The notes under the pieces were generated by a model. That model made no database searches. It saw only the letters and a list, made by a program, of their open reading frames with translations, and was not told where the DNA came from. 64,000 bases of DNA from QIJE01 sp048541835. GTDB taxonomy: Bacteria; SZUA-79; Acidulodesulfobacterales; Acidulodesulfobacteraceae. Positions 26,192 to 36,661 of this stretch are shown piece after piece. The position numbers and the translations under genes were made by a program. The first letter of the stretch is position 1. Each line of letters opens with the position of its first letter. The stretch is from assembly GCF_048541835.1 (NCBI RefSeq), contig NZ_JBLEOY010000002.1:248001-312000 (forward strand). The letters run 5' to 3'.

Positions 26192-26737
26192 ATGATTAAG
26201 AACGATAACTGGATAGAAAAAATGGCAAAGGGCGGAATGATAAGCCCTTTCGAAAGTTCTCAGGTTAGAGACGGAGTCATATCTTACGGGGTTTCTTCTT
26301 ACGGCTATGATTTGAGAATATCGAACGAGTTTAAAATATTTACCAATATAAACAATACTGTTGTAGATCCAAAGGAGTTTGATACGAAATCATTCGTCGA
26401 CTTGGTATCAAACGTATGCATAATTCCTCCTAATTCTTTTGCTCTGGGGATGTCCGTAGAATATTTTAAGATTCCCAGGAACGTCATAACTATTTGCCTG
26501 GGAAAATCGACTTATGCGAGGTGTGGAATTGTAGTAAATGTTACGCCGTTTGAGCCGGAATGGGAAGGATTCGTAACCTTAGAGATTTCAAATACTACGC
26601 CTCTTCCCGCAAAGATTTATGCCAATGAGGGGATTGCGCAGGTTCTTTTTTTTGAAGGGGAAGAACCCAAAACATCCTATAAAGACAAGAAGGGCAAATA
26701 TCAAGCGCAGGTCGGCATAACCCTTCCCCGCTTATAA
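26192..26737 (+). CDS. dcd: dCTP deaminase
   Basis: Dcd converts dCTP to dUTP, feeding dTMP synthesis. The 181-aa protein has the trimeric dUTPase-like fold with [18 protein letters not shown], the substrate segment [10 protein letters not shown], and [20 protein letters not shown] holding the catalytic Glu. It ends with the usual [19 protein letters not shown] lies directly upstream of the ATG. Whether it is monofunctional or a bifunctional dCTP deaminase/dUTPase cannot be settled from sequence alone. Confidence 0.93.
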   Translation: MIKNDNWIEKMAKGGMISPFESSQVRDGVISYGVSSYGYDLRISNEFKIFTNINNTVVDPKEFDTKSFVDLVSNVCIIPPNSFALGMSVEYFKIPRNVITICLGKSTYARCGIVVNVTPFEPEWEGFVTLEISNTTPLPAKIYANEGIAQVLFFEGEEPKTSYKDKKGKYQAQVGITLPRL

Positions 26738-26970
26738 ACATAACAAGATTATCTCTCTTTTTTAAAAAAACGATATGTGAAGAAGCATTAGTTCTATCGT
26801 AATTATTAAATAAGCAAGTTCCAACGACACATACCGCAATTAATAGATATTTCAGAATATTGACAATCCCCGCGTAAGTTTAGATAAATTATGGTATTTT
26901 GCATTTAATGCCATATCATAAAAAAACTTTAAGCCAAAATTATTAAAATTAAAAATGATAATATGTTAAT

Positions 26971-27010
26971 AAATCGATTAAATTAAAGGAAAATCGATTA
27001 AATTAAAGAA
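26971..27010 (+). repeat. 20-bp tandem duplication
   Basis: AAATCGATTAAATTAAAGGA (26971-26990) is followed directly by a second copy (26991-27010) differing at one base. Two copies only. Confidence 0.7.
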
Positions 27011-27079
27011 AATGTCAATTATATTGATTTGTTCTTTGGAATACATTAATATGACTGTAAATATATAAATATTACGGTA

Positions 27080-27108
27080 TTGTTTTTTTAAAAACATAAG
27101 CGTATTAT
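27080..27108 (+). promoter_or_regulatory. groE promoter
   Basis: TTGTTT (27080-27085), a 17-nt spacer and TATTAT (27103-27108, 5 of 6) place the start near 27115, directly at the CIRCE element. The spacing supports HrcA-type repression. Confidence 0.55.
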
Positions 27109-27117
27109 TAAATAAAG

Positions 27118-27144
27118 TTAGCACTCAATAGGTGTAAGTGCTAA
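27118..27144 (+). promoter_or_regulatory. CIRCE operator (HrcA site)
   Basis: TTAGCACTC-N9-AAGTGCTAA differs from the consensus TTAGCACTC-N9-GAGTGCTAA by one base. It lies 50 nt before groES and overlaps the predicted transcript start, so groESL is almost certainly HrcA-controlled. hrcA itself is not in the window. Confidence 0.9.
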
Positions 27145-27194
27145 TTGCAAAAATATATAAAATTAAAATAATAATTAACAAGGAGAAGTAACTT

Positions 27195-27482
27195 ATGAAG
27201 ATTAAACCGTTGCAGGACAGGGTCTTAGTGGAAAGGCTCCAAGAAGAAGAAAAGACTAAAGGAGGGATTATTATTCCGGATTCCGCAAAAGAAAAGCCCA
27301 TGCAGGGGAAGGTAGTTGCCGCTGGTGGTGGCAGGGTTTTAGAAGATGGAAAGAAGGTCCCGATGGACGTAAAAGTCAATGATATTGTCTTATTTGCTAA
27401 GTATTCAGGTAACGATGTTAAAATAGAAGATAAGGAATACCTTATCATGAAGGAAGATGATATCTTAGCTATTGTGGAATAA
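27195..27482 (+). CDS. groES: co-chaperonin GroES
   Basis: GroES is the heptameric lid of the GroEL folding chamber. The 95-aa protein starts [16 protein letters not shown] and has the mobile loop [18 protein letters not shown], the roof region and the usual end [23 protein letters not shown] precedes the ATG. It is the first gene of the CIRCE-controlled groESL operon, 73 nt before groEL. Confidence 0.98.
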   Translation: MKIKPLQDRVLVERLQEEEKTKGGIIIPDSAKEKPMQGKVVAAGGGRVLEDGKKVPMDVKVNDIVLFAKYSGNDVKIEDKEYLIMKEDDILAIVE

Positions 27483-27534
27483 CGAGGAGATATCTATTGA
27501 AATTTAACTTAACTATTATTTATTAATAATTTAA

Positions 27535-29205
<1,671 letters not shown>

Positions 29206-29261
29206 TAAACCCACATGTTCGTAGCGTATAGTTTTTAACGCTTATAATATATTAAGAGATG

Positions 29262-29304
29262 ATGCCGAAAGTGCGTGTAAGTTTGTGCCTTTCGGCATTT
29301 TTTT
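29262..29304 (+). terminator. Rho-independent terminator of groESL
   Basis: ATGCCGAAAG (29262-29271) pairs perfectly with CTTTCGGCAT (29289-29298) across 17 nt and runs into seven T residues. Confidence 0.9.
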
Positions 29305-29348
29305 GTTTATTTGACTTTTTTTACGTAATAGTTTAAAATTCAATCACT

Positions 29349-29876
29349 ATGGGGCATTTAGAACATAAAGAAGACGCAAAAGCCAATAAGCCGTTAAACA
29401 TGTACGTTATTACTCTAAGCGACACGAGACGGGAAAACAGCGATGAAAGCGGGAAATATATAAGAGAACGGCTTGTCTCTTTTTCGCATAACGTTTCCGG
29501 GTATAGCATTATCAAAGACGATAAGGATTTGTTGGAGGGTCTTGTCGTTAAAATTTGTCTGCCGGATGCAAAATTACCGATAGATGCCGTAATAATAAAC
29601 GGCGGCACCGGTGTTTCCCTCAAAGATATGACATATGAAACCCTTAGGGATATATATGATAAAGAGCTATACGGTTTCGGAGAATTATTTAGAAGTTTGA
29701 GCTATAACGAAATAGGGTCTTCGTCCATTATGTCTCGGGCTTCTGCCGGCATATACAACGGTAAGATAATTTTTTCCGTGCCGGGTTCCATAAATGCCGT
29801 AAAATTAGCGATGGAAAATATAATACTCGGCGAAATCGGTCATATTTATTATGAGATATCGAAACATCTTACTTAA
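29349..29876 (+). CDS. moaB: molybdenum cofactor biosynthesis protein MoaB/MogA family
   Basis: MoaB/MogA proteins adenylylate molybdopterin before molybdate insertion. The 175-aa protein has the start of the fold (VITLSDTRRENSDESGKYI), the phosphate-binding GGTGVSLKDMT motif near residue 95, SSIMSRASAGIYNGKIIFSVPGS and a final helix. No ribosome site is obvious before the ATG. It is followed by the MoaD-MoaE fusion, so the two make a small molybdopterin unit. Confidence 0.88.
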   Translation: MGHLEHKEDAKANKPLNMYVITLSDTRRENSDESGKYIRERLVSFSHNVSGYSIIKDDKDLLEGLVVKICLPDAKLPIDAVIINGGTGVSLKDMTYETLRDIYDKELYGFGELFRSLSYNEIGSSSIMSRASAGIYNGKIIFSVPGSINAVKLAMENIILGEIGHIYYEISKHLT

Positions 29877-29918
29877 TTATTCTACTTTGTTTTTATAATG
29901 AGGCGGGTTTGACATAAT

Positions 29919-30596
29919 ATGATAAATGTAAATATCAGGTTTTTTGCAGCCTTTAAAGAATTAATAGGAAAAAATGAATTAAACATGAATGTTTCGGACG
30001 GCTCTTCCATAAAGGACGTTATGGCAAGTGTCGAGAAGACTTATCCGGAAGTAAGAGACATTCTTAATATTTCTAAGTTCGCAGTCAACATGGAATATCA
30101 AGATGTTTGCGTAAAGCTGTCCGACGGAGATGAGATAACTATTATTATGCCGGTTAGCGGCGGTATTTCCGATGCTTCCGAGAATGACTCATATGTGGAG
30201 ATAACTTATGAAAAAATAGATACGGATAGGGTTTTCGATTTTGTTTCCGATCCTTCAGCCGGTTCCGTTCTTTTGTTTCATGGGACGGTAAGGGATAACG
30301 AGGAAGGGAAGCCGGTAAAATATCTATTTTACGAGGCTTATGAAGAAATGGCCATTAAAGAAATTCGTAAACTGATCAATATTGCCCGCGCCGATTTTAA
30401 CATTACAAAAGTTGCCATTATACACAGGATGGGAAAAATAGAAATAGGAGGGATATCCATATCTATCGGAATTTCAAGCCCTCACAGGGTAGATTCTTAT
30501 TTGGCATCCAGGTTTTTGATAGATAACATAAAAGAGACCGTTCCTATATGGAAAAAAGAGGTTTTCGACGATATGAGCAAATGGAAGCGGATATGA
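29919..30596 (+). CDS. MoaD-MoaE fusion, molybdopterin synthase
   Basis: Molybdopterin synthase adds two sulfurs to cPMP. MoaD carries sulfur as a C-terminal Gly-Gly thiocarboxylate; MoaE is the catalytic subunit. Here residues 1-82 are MoaD (VNIRFFAAFKELIG ... IIMPVSGG) and residues about 90-225 are MoaE (VLLFHGTVRDNEEG, AIIHRMGKIEIGG, RFLIDNIKETVPIWKKE with the active-site Lys). The Gly81-Gly82 pair is internal, so activity should need cleavage, as described for mycobacterial MoaX. GAGGCGG lies upstream of the ATG. Confidence 0.9.
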   Translation: MINVNIRFFAAFKELIGKNELNMNVSDGSSIKDVMASVEKTYPEVRDILNISKFAVNMEYQDVCVKLSDGDEITIIMPVSGGISDASENDSYVEITYEKIDTDRVFDFVSDPSAGSVLLFHGTVRDNEEGKPVKYLFYEAYEEMAIKEIRKLINIARADFNITKVAIIHRMGKIEIGGISISIGISSPHRVDSYLASRFLIDNIKETVPIWKKEVFDDMSKWKRI

Positions 30597-30644
30597 AAAG
30601 AAACTGAAAGCCATAGCGGAAGCGTCAAACGAGGTTTGTTTATA

Positions 30645-33614
30645 ATGAAAGATTTATTTTTAGGTATAGATATTGGTTCTACAACCGTTAAATATGCCAT
30701 TTTAGACGAAAATCTGAATGTTGTAAAAAAGAAATACGTTAGGTCGAACGGGGAGTCCGTTAAGACCGCCTATAATGTTTTAAGGGATGTTTTTAGTGAA
30801 TTTCACGAGGATAGGTTTGCGGGAATAGGTGCTACCGGTTCCGGTTCGCGAACCATCGGAGAGATTCTGGAAATTCCTAATATAAACGAATTAGTAGCCC
30901 AAACGGAATCCGTAAAATATTTTTATCCGGACGTTAGAACGGTCATTGAGATGGGTGGACAAGATTCGAAGTTTCTTATCTTAAAAAAAAGCGAAGAGAC
31001 GGGGCAGATTTTCCTTGAAGATTTCGGGTTAAATGATTTATGCGCGGCGGGGACGGGTTCTTTTCTTGACCAGCAGGCGGAGAGACTTAATATAAATATA
31101 GAAAACGAATTTGGGCAACTTGCCTTAAAATCAAAAAATCCCTCAAAAATAGCGGGAAGATGTACCGTGTTCGCAAAGTCTGATATGGTGCATCTTCAAC
31201 AGATTTCCACGCCGGTCGAAGATATCGTGGCGGGCTTGTGTTATGCGGTTGCAAGAACATTTATCGGGACCATTGCAAAAGGAAGGAAATTCGAAAAACC
31301 CATTATTTTTCAGGGGGGAGTTGCGTTTAACCATGGGATGATTAAAGCCTTTGAGGATATTATAGGTATTGAGAGCGGAGAACTTATAATACCGGAACAT
31401 CACACCATTATGTCGTCAATAGGAATTGCCATCATATCCCGGAGTAAAAAAGATTTTAAATTCAAAGGTCTGGAGCCCCTTAAAGACTTCATTGAGAAAA
31501 ATAAGCTTACTGGTAGATATCGCGATAAATTAGATAGGAAGAACATTAACCACCGTGACACTTCAGATGTTGACGGTTTAAATACCCTTAAATCGTGTTC
31601 AGGCACTACTGTTCCGGTATCTATAGGTATAGACACCGGTTCCGTGTCGACTAATATTGTTTTATTAGATGAAAATAAAAGACTTTTAATCAAAAAATAT
31701 AAAAAAACCAACGGAAAACCGATAGAGATGGTGAGGGATACTCTTTACGAAATTTATCTATTGTTAAAAAATTTCAATGTAAATGTTTCGGTTAAAGGGG
31801 TTTGTACCACCGGTTCCGGAAGATATTTGATTGCCGATTATATCGGCGCTGATATAGTAAAGAACGAGATAACCGCACAGGCGACAGCGTCTATTTTTAT
31901 TGATAAAGATGTAGATACCGTTTTTGAAATAGGCGGGCAAGATTCTAAGTATATAAGAATAAAAGACAGAGTCGTGATAGATTTTGAAATGAATAAGGCA
32001 TGCGCGGCGGGGACGGGTTCTTTCTTGGAAGAGCAGGCACAAAAGCTCAACATAGATATTATTAGTGAATTTTCCGATAAAGCCTTTAGCGCCGGTAATT
32101 CCTGCGATTTAGGCGACAGATGTACCGTTTTCATGGAGTCTGACCTTATTTCTCATCAGCAAAAAGGAGCAAATAAAGACCAGCTTATTGCCGGACTTGC
32201 ATATTCCATCGTAGAAAACTATCTTAATAGAGTAGTTATGGGCAAACCGATAGGGGAACATATACTTTTTCAGGGCGGAGTAGCCTCTAATGAAGCCGTT
32301 GCAAGTGCTTTCGGAAGCATTTTAAACAAAAAAATAGTCATTCCGGAAAATAACGAAGTAACCGGAGCCGTCGGTGGTGCTCTTATCGCTTTTAAAAACA
32401 ACGGTCCGTCAAAATTTGTCGGTTTTGATTTAAGAAACAGGGAATATTCTCAGGAATCATTTGAATGCACGAAATGCTCCAACCTTTGCGATGTCAATAA
32501 GGTAACGGTAGGACGGGAACCGTCTCATTATTACGGCGCAAGGTGTGATATATTCGAGATAGATAAGAGTAAAATAGAGAAAGGAGAAAACTTTTTTAAA
32601 TTCAGAAAAGAGCTTTTATTGGAGGGGTATTCCGCCGAAAACGAAAATGATTTTTCAAGACCCCGCGTCGGGATTCCGTTATGCCTTGAGACATACGATC
32701 TGTTTCCATTCTATAATGAATTTTTTACAAGATTGGGTTTTAATGTCGTTTTATCCAACGAAACTAACAGGTCTATCGTTAATTTGTCCAATATGCTTTC
32801 GGTAGCCGATACATGTTTTCCGGTAAAAGTGATTCTTGGTCACGTAAGAAACCTGATGGATAAAAAAGTAGATGCAATTTTTCTTCCGGCATTAGTTAAT
32901 AGAGAAAAAAACCATAATTTTCAGGCGAATACTTGTCAATGTCCATATATTCAGGGTATTCCGTTTATGATAAAATCGCTTATCGATTTTAGTCAAACAA
33001 AAGTCATATCTCCTAAATTGAGGTTATCCGGCAGCAATTATGACTATGATTTGACCGTGAGTAGCATCGTGTCACAGTTCAAAGACCTGCATATGCCTAT
33101 TTCGAAGGGTAAAATAATAAATGCATTCAATCGCGCGGTCCAAAAGCAAAAAAGGTTTTTCGAAATCTTAAAAGATAAGGGAAGAGAAGTTTTAGATAAA
33201 TATAATAATATTATCGTGTTGGTAGGCAGACCTTATAATACCCAAGATGAAGGGATTAATCTGTCTATTCCCAATAAGATAGCATCGCTCGGTTTAACCG
33301 TTGTTCCTATGGATTTTATTGATATTTCCGATGTTTCTATCTATAAAGAACATGACAATATGTTCTGGCATTCGGGGCATAAGATTCTTTCCGTGGCTAA
33401 AGTAATAATGGATAATCCGAAGCTTAATGCCGTTTATATTACTAATTACGCCTGCGGTCCGGATTCGTTTATTAAAACTTTTTTTGCCGACTACATGAAG
33501 CATAAGCCTTATCTCGAGATGGAAATCGACGAACATAATGCCGATTCGGGATATGTAACGAGACTTGAAGCCTTTTTCGACAGCGTATACAAATTCGGAA
33601 TGGAAAATGTTTGA
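30645..33614 (+). CDS. large acyl-CoA dehydratase/reductase activase (BcrA/BcrD/HgdC family, double ASKHA domain)
   Basis: These ATPases fire low-potential electrons into 2-hydroxyacyl-CoA dehydratases or benzoyl-CoA reductases. The 989-aa protein has two ASKHA modules (starts LGIDIGSTTVKYAIL near residue 5 and SIGIDTGSVSTNIVLL near 326), each with GGQDSK and a cluster-Cys motif (CAAGTGSFLDQQ; CAAGTGSFLEEQ) and a downstream GRCTVF/DRCTVF Cys. A DUF2229-like C-terminal part follows (SFECTKCSNLCDV onward, with PRVGIPLCLETYDLFPF). No dehydratase subunits adjoin it, so its target is unknown. The ATG at 30645, after GAGG, is preferred over an upstream TTG. Confidence 0.88.
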   Translation: MKDLFLGIDIGSTTVKYAILDENLNVVKKKYVRSNGESVKTAYNVLRDVFSEFHEDRFAGIGATGSGSRTIGEILEIPNINELVAQTESVKYFYPDVRTVIEMGGQDSKFLILKKSEETGQIFLEDFGLNDLCAAGTGSFLDQQAERLNINIENEFGQLALKSKNPSKIAGRCTVFAKSDMVHLQQISTPVEDIVAGLCYAVARTFIGTIAKGRKFEKPIIFQGGVAFNHGMIKAFEDIIGIESGELIIPEHHTIMSSIGIAIISRSKKDFKFKGLEPLKDFIEKNKLTGRYRDKLDRKNINHRDTSDVDGLNTLKSCSGTTVPVSIGIDTGSVSTNIVLLDENKRLLIKKYKKTNGKPIEMVRDTLYEIYLLLKNFNVNVSVKGVCTTGSGRYLIADYIGADIVKNEITAQATASIFIDKDVDTVFEIGGQDSKYIRIKDRVVIDFEMNKACAAGTGSFLEEQAQKLNIDIISEFSDKAFSAGNSCDLGDRCTVFMESDLISHQQKGANKDQLIAGLAYSIVENYLNRVVMGKPIGEHILFQGGVASNEAVASAFGSILNKKIVIPENNEVTGAVGGALIAFKNNGPSKFVGFDLRNREYSQESFECTKCSNLCDVNKVTVGREPSHYYGARCDIFEIDKSKIEKGENFFKFRKELLLEGYSAENENDFSRPRVGIPLCLETYDLFPFYNEFFTRLGFNVVLSNETNRSIVNLSNMLSVADTCFPVKVILGHVRNLMDKKVDAIFLPALVNREKNHNFQANTCQCPYIQGIPFMIKSLIDFSQTKVISPKLRLSGSNYDYDLTVSSIVSQFKDLHMPISKGKIINAFNRAVQKQKRFFEILKDKGREVLDKYNNIIVLVGRPYNTQDEGINLSIPNKIASLGLTVVPMDFIDISDVSIYKEHDNMFWHSGHKILSVAKVIMDNPKLNAVYITNYACGPDSFIKTFFADYMKHKPYLEMEIDEHNADSGYVTRLEAFFDSVYKFGMENV

Positions 33615-33635
33615 CGATGGACATGGTATGTCTAT

Positions 33636-34097
33636 ATGGATTTAGATTATAGATTAAATGAGATTGTATTTAAAATAAAGAAATCAGGTTACAGCTTGAC
33701 CCCTCAAAGACTAGCCATTATAAGAATAATCTCGGAATCAAAAAACCACCCGACTGCCATGGATGTGCATATCAAACTTAAAGAATTATATCCTATGATT
33801 TCTTTAAATACGGTTTATAAGAATCTTGCTATGCTTGCCTCTCTGCATGAAGTAAAAGAGATTAAAACTATGCAAAATTCAACCCATTACGATGGAGACA
33901 TCACTGCTCACGGGCATGCAATATGCGAAAACTGCGGAAAAATAATCGATGTAGAGGTAAATAAATTAGATATTGAAGATTTTTTTGAAGCTAAAATAAA
34001 TGAAAGCCTAAAAGAAAGCTATCACATAAGGAATTATGGAATTGAGATTTACGGTTTATGCAGCGGTTGTTATAAAAAACGGCTAACGGCTGACTGA
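33636..34097 (+). CDS. Fur-family regulator, PerR-like
   Basis: A 153-aa metal-dependent repressor with an N-terminal winged helix (LTPQRLAIIRIISES ... ISLNTVYKNLAML) and a C-terminal dimer domain with structural zinc cysteines C97, C100, C142 and C145. Candidate regulatory-metal ligands include H38, H84, H92, H94 and D105, an arrangement closer to peroxide-sensing PerR than to Fur. It follows the activase by 21 nt. Targets are unknown; the palindrome before the NRAMP gene does not match a classic Per box. Confidence 0.85.
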   Translation: MDLDYRLNEIVFKIKKSGYSLTPQRLAIIRIISESKNHPTAMDVHIKLKELYPMISLNTVYKNLAMLASLHEVKEIKTMQNSTHYDGDITAHGHAICENCGKIIDVEVNKLDIEDFFEAKINESLKESYHIRNYGIEIYGLCSGCYKKRLTAD

Positions 34098-34115
34098 CCG
34101 GCGGTTAGCCGTTTT
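34076..34115. terminator. bidirectional terminator between the PerR-like gene and the IorB-like gene
   Basis: AAAACGGCTAAC (34076-34087) pairs perfectly with GTTAGCCGTTTT (34104-34115) over a 16-nt loop. The A and T flanks serve both strands, and the stem overlaps the 3' ends of both convergent genes. Confidence 0.85.
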
Positions 34116-34701
34116 CTGCGGCATAATCATACCCCTTTAGAATAACTTGTATGATGTTTTTCTTTTCTGCATCGTTTTTTGAAAATAAAACGGCTTCTTT
34201 GCATACTGAATCTACGTCAAGTAACCCGCTTTTCGCTATAAAAGCCCCTATAAGTGCTATGTAAGAGCTTACCCTGTTTTTTCCCATAGCCTCTAAATCC
34301 ACTATCTCCCTTAACGGTATTTTATAAATATTTTTAGTCTTCTCGCCTATTTTTTGCGTAACGATGTCGTTATCGGTAAGAAAATAATCACAGACGTTAA
34401 AAGTAGAGTAATCGGTAAAAATTAACGTATCTTTATTTATAAACGGGATATAGTTCAATATGGATTGGTAATCTAAACTTATAATTGCATTTATATTCTG
34501 AAGACAGCTCGTAGATTCTAATTTGCCTACTTTTATAACAGCATATGTGAGGCTGTAATTGGATATATTTGACGTGGGCTTAATTGTGAGCGACGTATCA
34601 AAGTTTTCGTTTTTTAACGAGAAATAAATAAACTTGCTCAGGTATTTAATTTCCTTAAAATCCGCACCGTTTAGTATGAGGCTGTAATTTATATTTTCCA
34701 T
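34105..34701 (-). CDS. degenerate IorB/POR-gamma-like protein
   Basis: A 198-aa protein resembling the beta subunit of indolepyruvate:ferredoxin oxidoreductase (the 2-oxoacid oxidoreductase gamma domain) in length, strand order and C-terminal segment (NRVSSYIALIGAFIAKSG). The hallmark GxGGQG loop at the N-terminus is replaced by NGADFKE, so the usual CoA/nucleotide loop is lost. It lies 6 nt after its larger partner on the same strand. Family membership is inferred mainly from the partner and layout. Confidence 0.55.
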   Translation of the reverse strand: MENINYSLILNGADFKEIKYLSKFIYFSLKNENFDTSLTIKPTSNISNYSLTYAVIKVGKLESTSCLQNINAIISLDYQSILNYIPFINKDTLIFTDYSTFNVCDYFLTDNDIVTQKIGEKTKNIYKIPLREIVDLEAMGKNRVSSYIALIGAFIAKSGLLDVDSVCKEAVLFSKNDAEKKNIIQVILKGYDYAAENG

Positions 34702-34707
34702 ATTTTG

Positions 34708-36444
34708 TTAAAGATTAATTTTGTTTTCAAGCGATTTTTTCACTCTAACCCTTTTTCTTCTTTTTGATTTTATTGCATTATGAGGGCATATATCCACACA
34801 TAACCTGCAAAAATTACATATTTCAGCATCAATAACTATATTTTTATTATTGTTTATTTTAATTGCAGGGCATTTGGTCTTCTGATAACACAATTTGCAT
34901 TCGAATTTATCGCAGACCTGGCTGTTTATGTAGAGATATGTAGTATAGTTTAAATTACGCCCGTTTTTTGCAAAATTTTTGCAATCGTTGTCTATAAATA
35001 TAACCGATGCATTATGTCCGGCATTTGAGTCCTTAAGGCTCATTCCCTTCCGTATAATAGTCTTCTTAACGGTTTTCAATAAAGGATGAGACATTAAACT
35101 TTCCATATCGTAATCGAAGTCGTAAATAGATTCATACACGACGAATACCATCCCATCTTTTTTATTGAATTTTTCAATCTGTTCGGAAAATTTTAGCGAG
35201 GAAATAAAGACGTAAAATGTTTTGGTCAAATCTTTTGGGCTTAAATTAAACGTGAAATAAAGGGGATTGTCGATTATAAGTATATTCTGAAACGAAAATT
35301 TTAACGCACTTGAATTTAAAAGGGGAAAACAGTTTTTATCTCCTATTAAAATATAATTTTCGTTAGAATCAATCTTCTTTTCTAAATTTTGCAAAAAAAC
35401 AAACATATTACAGCCTATACAAAAAGACGACGGGGTTTTAACCTCTGTCATTTTAAAATCGTCTATGCAGAAGCCGGGTATTATTTGACCGTTGTTCTTC
35501 GTTTTAATAAGTTTTAAACTTTTATATTTTAATACCGGTTTGTCGTTCTCCAAGAACATGCCTGGCAACTGACGGCGCAACAAGGTGGAATCATCAAACA
35601 TATAAATATTTTTATAAAAATCCCTACAGTCGTCTTTTAACAATTTCTTGAAACCTACAGAATCAAAGGGATTTAAGAGATTGAATAGAATGATGTCCGA
35701 ATTCCTTGAAAGTTCATCATTTTCGATAATACGATGAAAATATTTTGCATCCGTCAGCACAAGATTATTGCTGGTCTTTTTTTTGAATAACTCAATATGG
35801 TTGCCGGTATTTTTAAAAAATTGGATATTTTGCTTAACATCCGTAGGGGCATTTCTATTCCTGCTATCGCTGCAAAACAAGCGCGGTTTTGTAGCCGTTC
35901 GTTCGGAGTATCCTTTTTTTTCATCGTGGATATATTCATTCATAACCGAGTCGTTTAGGTAGATAAGAACCGGTAATTTCAATTTCTCTGAAAGTTCAAA
36001 ATAATGGTGCATATATTGTAAAAAATCTGAGATTTTGCAGTAATTATAAATAGGGAAAATGCTTTCCAACGCGTAAGAAACCCTTTTTGCCCCTTTCTTT
36101 TTGAAAAGAAATATAACTATGCCGCCGTTGATATTTTTACCGTCGGTAAAATATTTTTCTAAATTAGTAAAATTAAAAAACGACCGGTCGTAAGCAAATC
36201 CCATAGCCCTTTTATTGGCGAGACTTAGGGAATATATAGAAGTCCATAAAAAATTCGCATCTGAATAAACCTTTAAAAGATTAGTCTCTGGAATTTCCGG
36301 TAAAAGAGATGTAATCTCTCCGTCAAAAAAGATATTGTCTATTCCGTTATTCAAAGCCGTTTTAGATAAAAATTCGATTCCGTTTATAATATTATAATTC
36401 CGTTTTTTAATGTTTAGGTGTATATTCTTTTTAAATATTTGCAT
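34708..36444 (-). CDS. degenerate IorA-like protein with C-terminal 2[4Fe-4S] domain
   Basis: A 578-aa protein with the size and order of indolepyruvate:ferredoxin oxidoreductase alpha: a Pyr-like domain (NGIEFLSKTALNNGID, then FELSEKLKLPVLIYLND), a middle segment IGCNMFVFLQNLEKK, and a C-terminal ferredoxin domain with C511, C516, C519, C525 and C543, C546, C549, C553. The catalytic pieces are missing: GYPGTPSSEI is FDGEITSLLP-like, the conserved Glu of NEKVA is lost, GDIGCYTLG is GDKNCFPLL, and no thiamine diphosphate GDG motif is visible. A non-catalytic electron-transfer or scaffold role is possible. Confidence 0.65.
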   Translation of the reverse strand: MQIFKKNIHLNIKKRNYNIINGIEFLSKTALNNGIDNIFFDGEITSLLPEIPETNLLKVYSDANFLWTSIYSLSLANKRAMGFAYDRSFFNFTNLEKYFTDGKNINGGIVIFLFKKKGAKRVSYALESIFPIYNYCKISDFLQYMHHYFELSEKLKLPVLIYLNDSVMNEYIHDEKKGYSERTATKPRLFCSDSRNRNAPTDVKQNIQFFKNTGNHIELFKKKTSNNLVLTDAKYFHRIIENDELSRNSDIILFNLLNPFDSVGFKKLLKDDCRDFYKNIYMFDDSTLLRRQLPGMFLENDKPVLKYKSLKLIKTKNNGQIIPGFCIDDFKMTEVKTPSSFCIGCNMFVFLQNLEKKIDSNENYILIGDKNCFPLLNSSALKFSFQNILIIDNPLYFTFNLSPKDLTKTFYVFISSLKFSEQIEKFNKKDGMVFVVYESIYDFDYDMESLMSHPLLKTVKKTIIRKGMSLKDSNAGHNASVIFIDNDCKNFAKNGRNLNYTTYLYINSQVCDKFECKLCYQKTKCPAIKINNNKNIVIDAEICNFCRLCVDICPHNAIKSKRRKRVRVKKSLENKINL

Positions 36445-36550
36445 AATAATCCATTGATTAAATTTGTTCTAAATTTTTGGTATTTGAAAAATGCCTTAAT
36501 TGTATCATAAAAATGCAAAAATAACTATGACGATAAGATTGATAATCTAA

Positions 36551-36579
36551 GTGTATTTAATGATGAAACGTGTTATAAT
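36551..36579 (+). promoter_or_regulatory. extended -10 promoter of the TauE/SafE gene
   Basis: TGTTATAAT (36571-36579) is a perfect extended -10 box 83 nt before the start codon. The -35 position (36551-36556, GTGTAT) is poor, as is usual for extended -10 promoters. Confidence 0.55.
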
Positions 36580-36661
36580 ATAAAGTTGTGTTGTTCAAAA
36601 CTATCCATACTATCCATTTGCTATTCATTTTCTTAATTTTAAAAAATAGGGGGGTACTATC

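Larger units (their letters stand above)
26738..27194 (+). other. intergenic region upstream of groES
   Basis: These 457 bases contain a TTGACA hexamer (26860-26865), a hairpin ATGGTATT/AATGCCAT (26891-26914), a 20-bp tandem duplication (26971-27010), and the groE promoter and CIRCE operator at the end. No coding frame is supported. The TTGACA plus hairpin could mark a small transcript, but this is speculative. Confidence 0.5.

Noticed and set aside
26971..27010. Tandem 20-bp copies considered as a CRISPR start
   Set aside because: Only two copies, no spacer between them and no cas genes nearby.
34105..36444. IorAB-like pair considered as plain pseudogenes
   Set aside because: Both frames are full length without stops, the Cys ligands of both clusters are intact, and a terminator follows; selection seems to be maintained.
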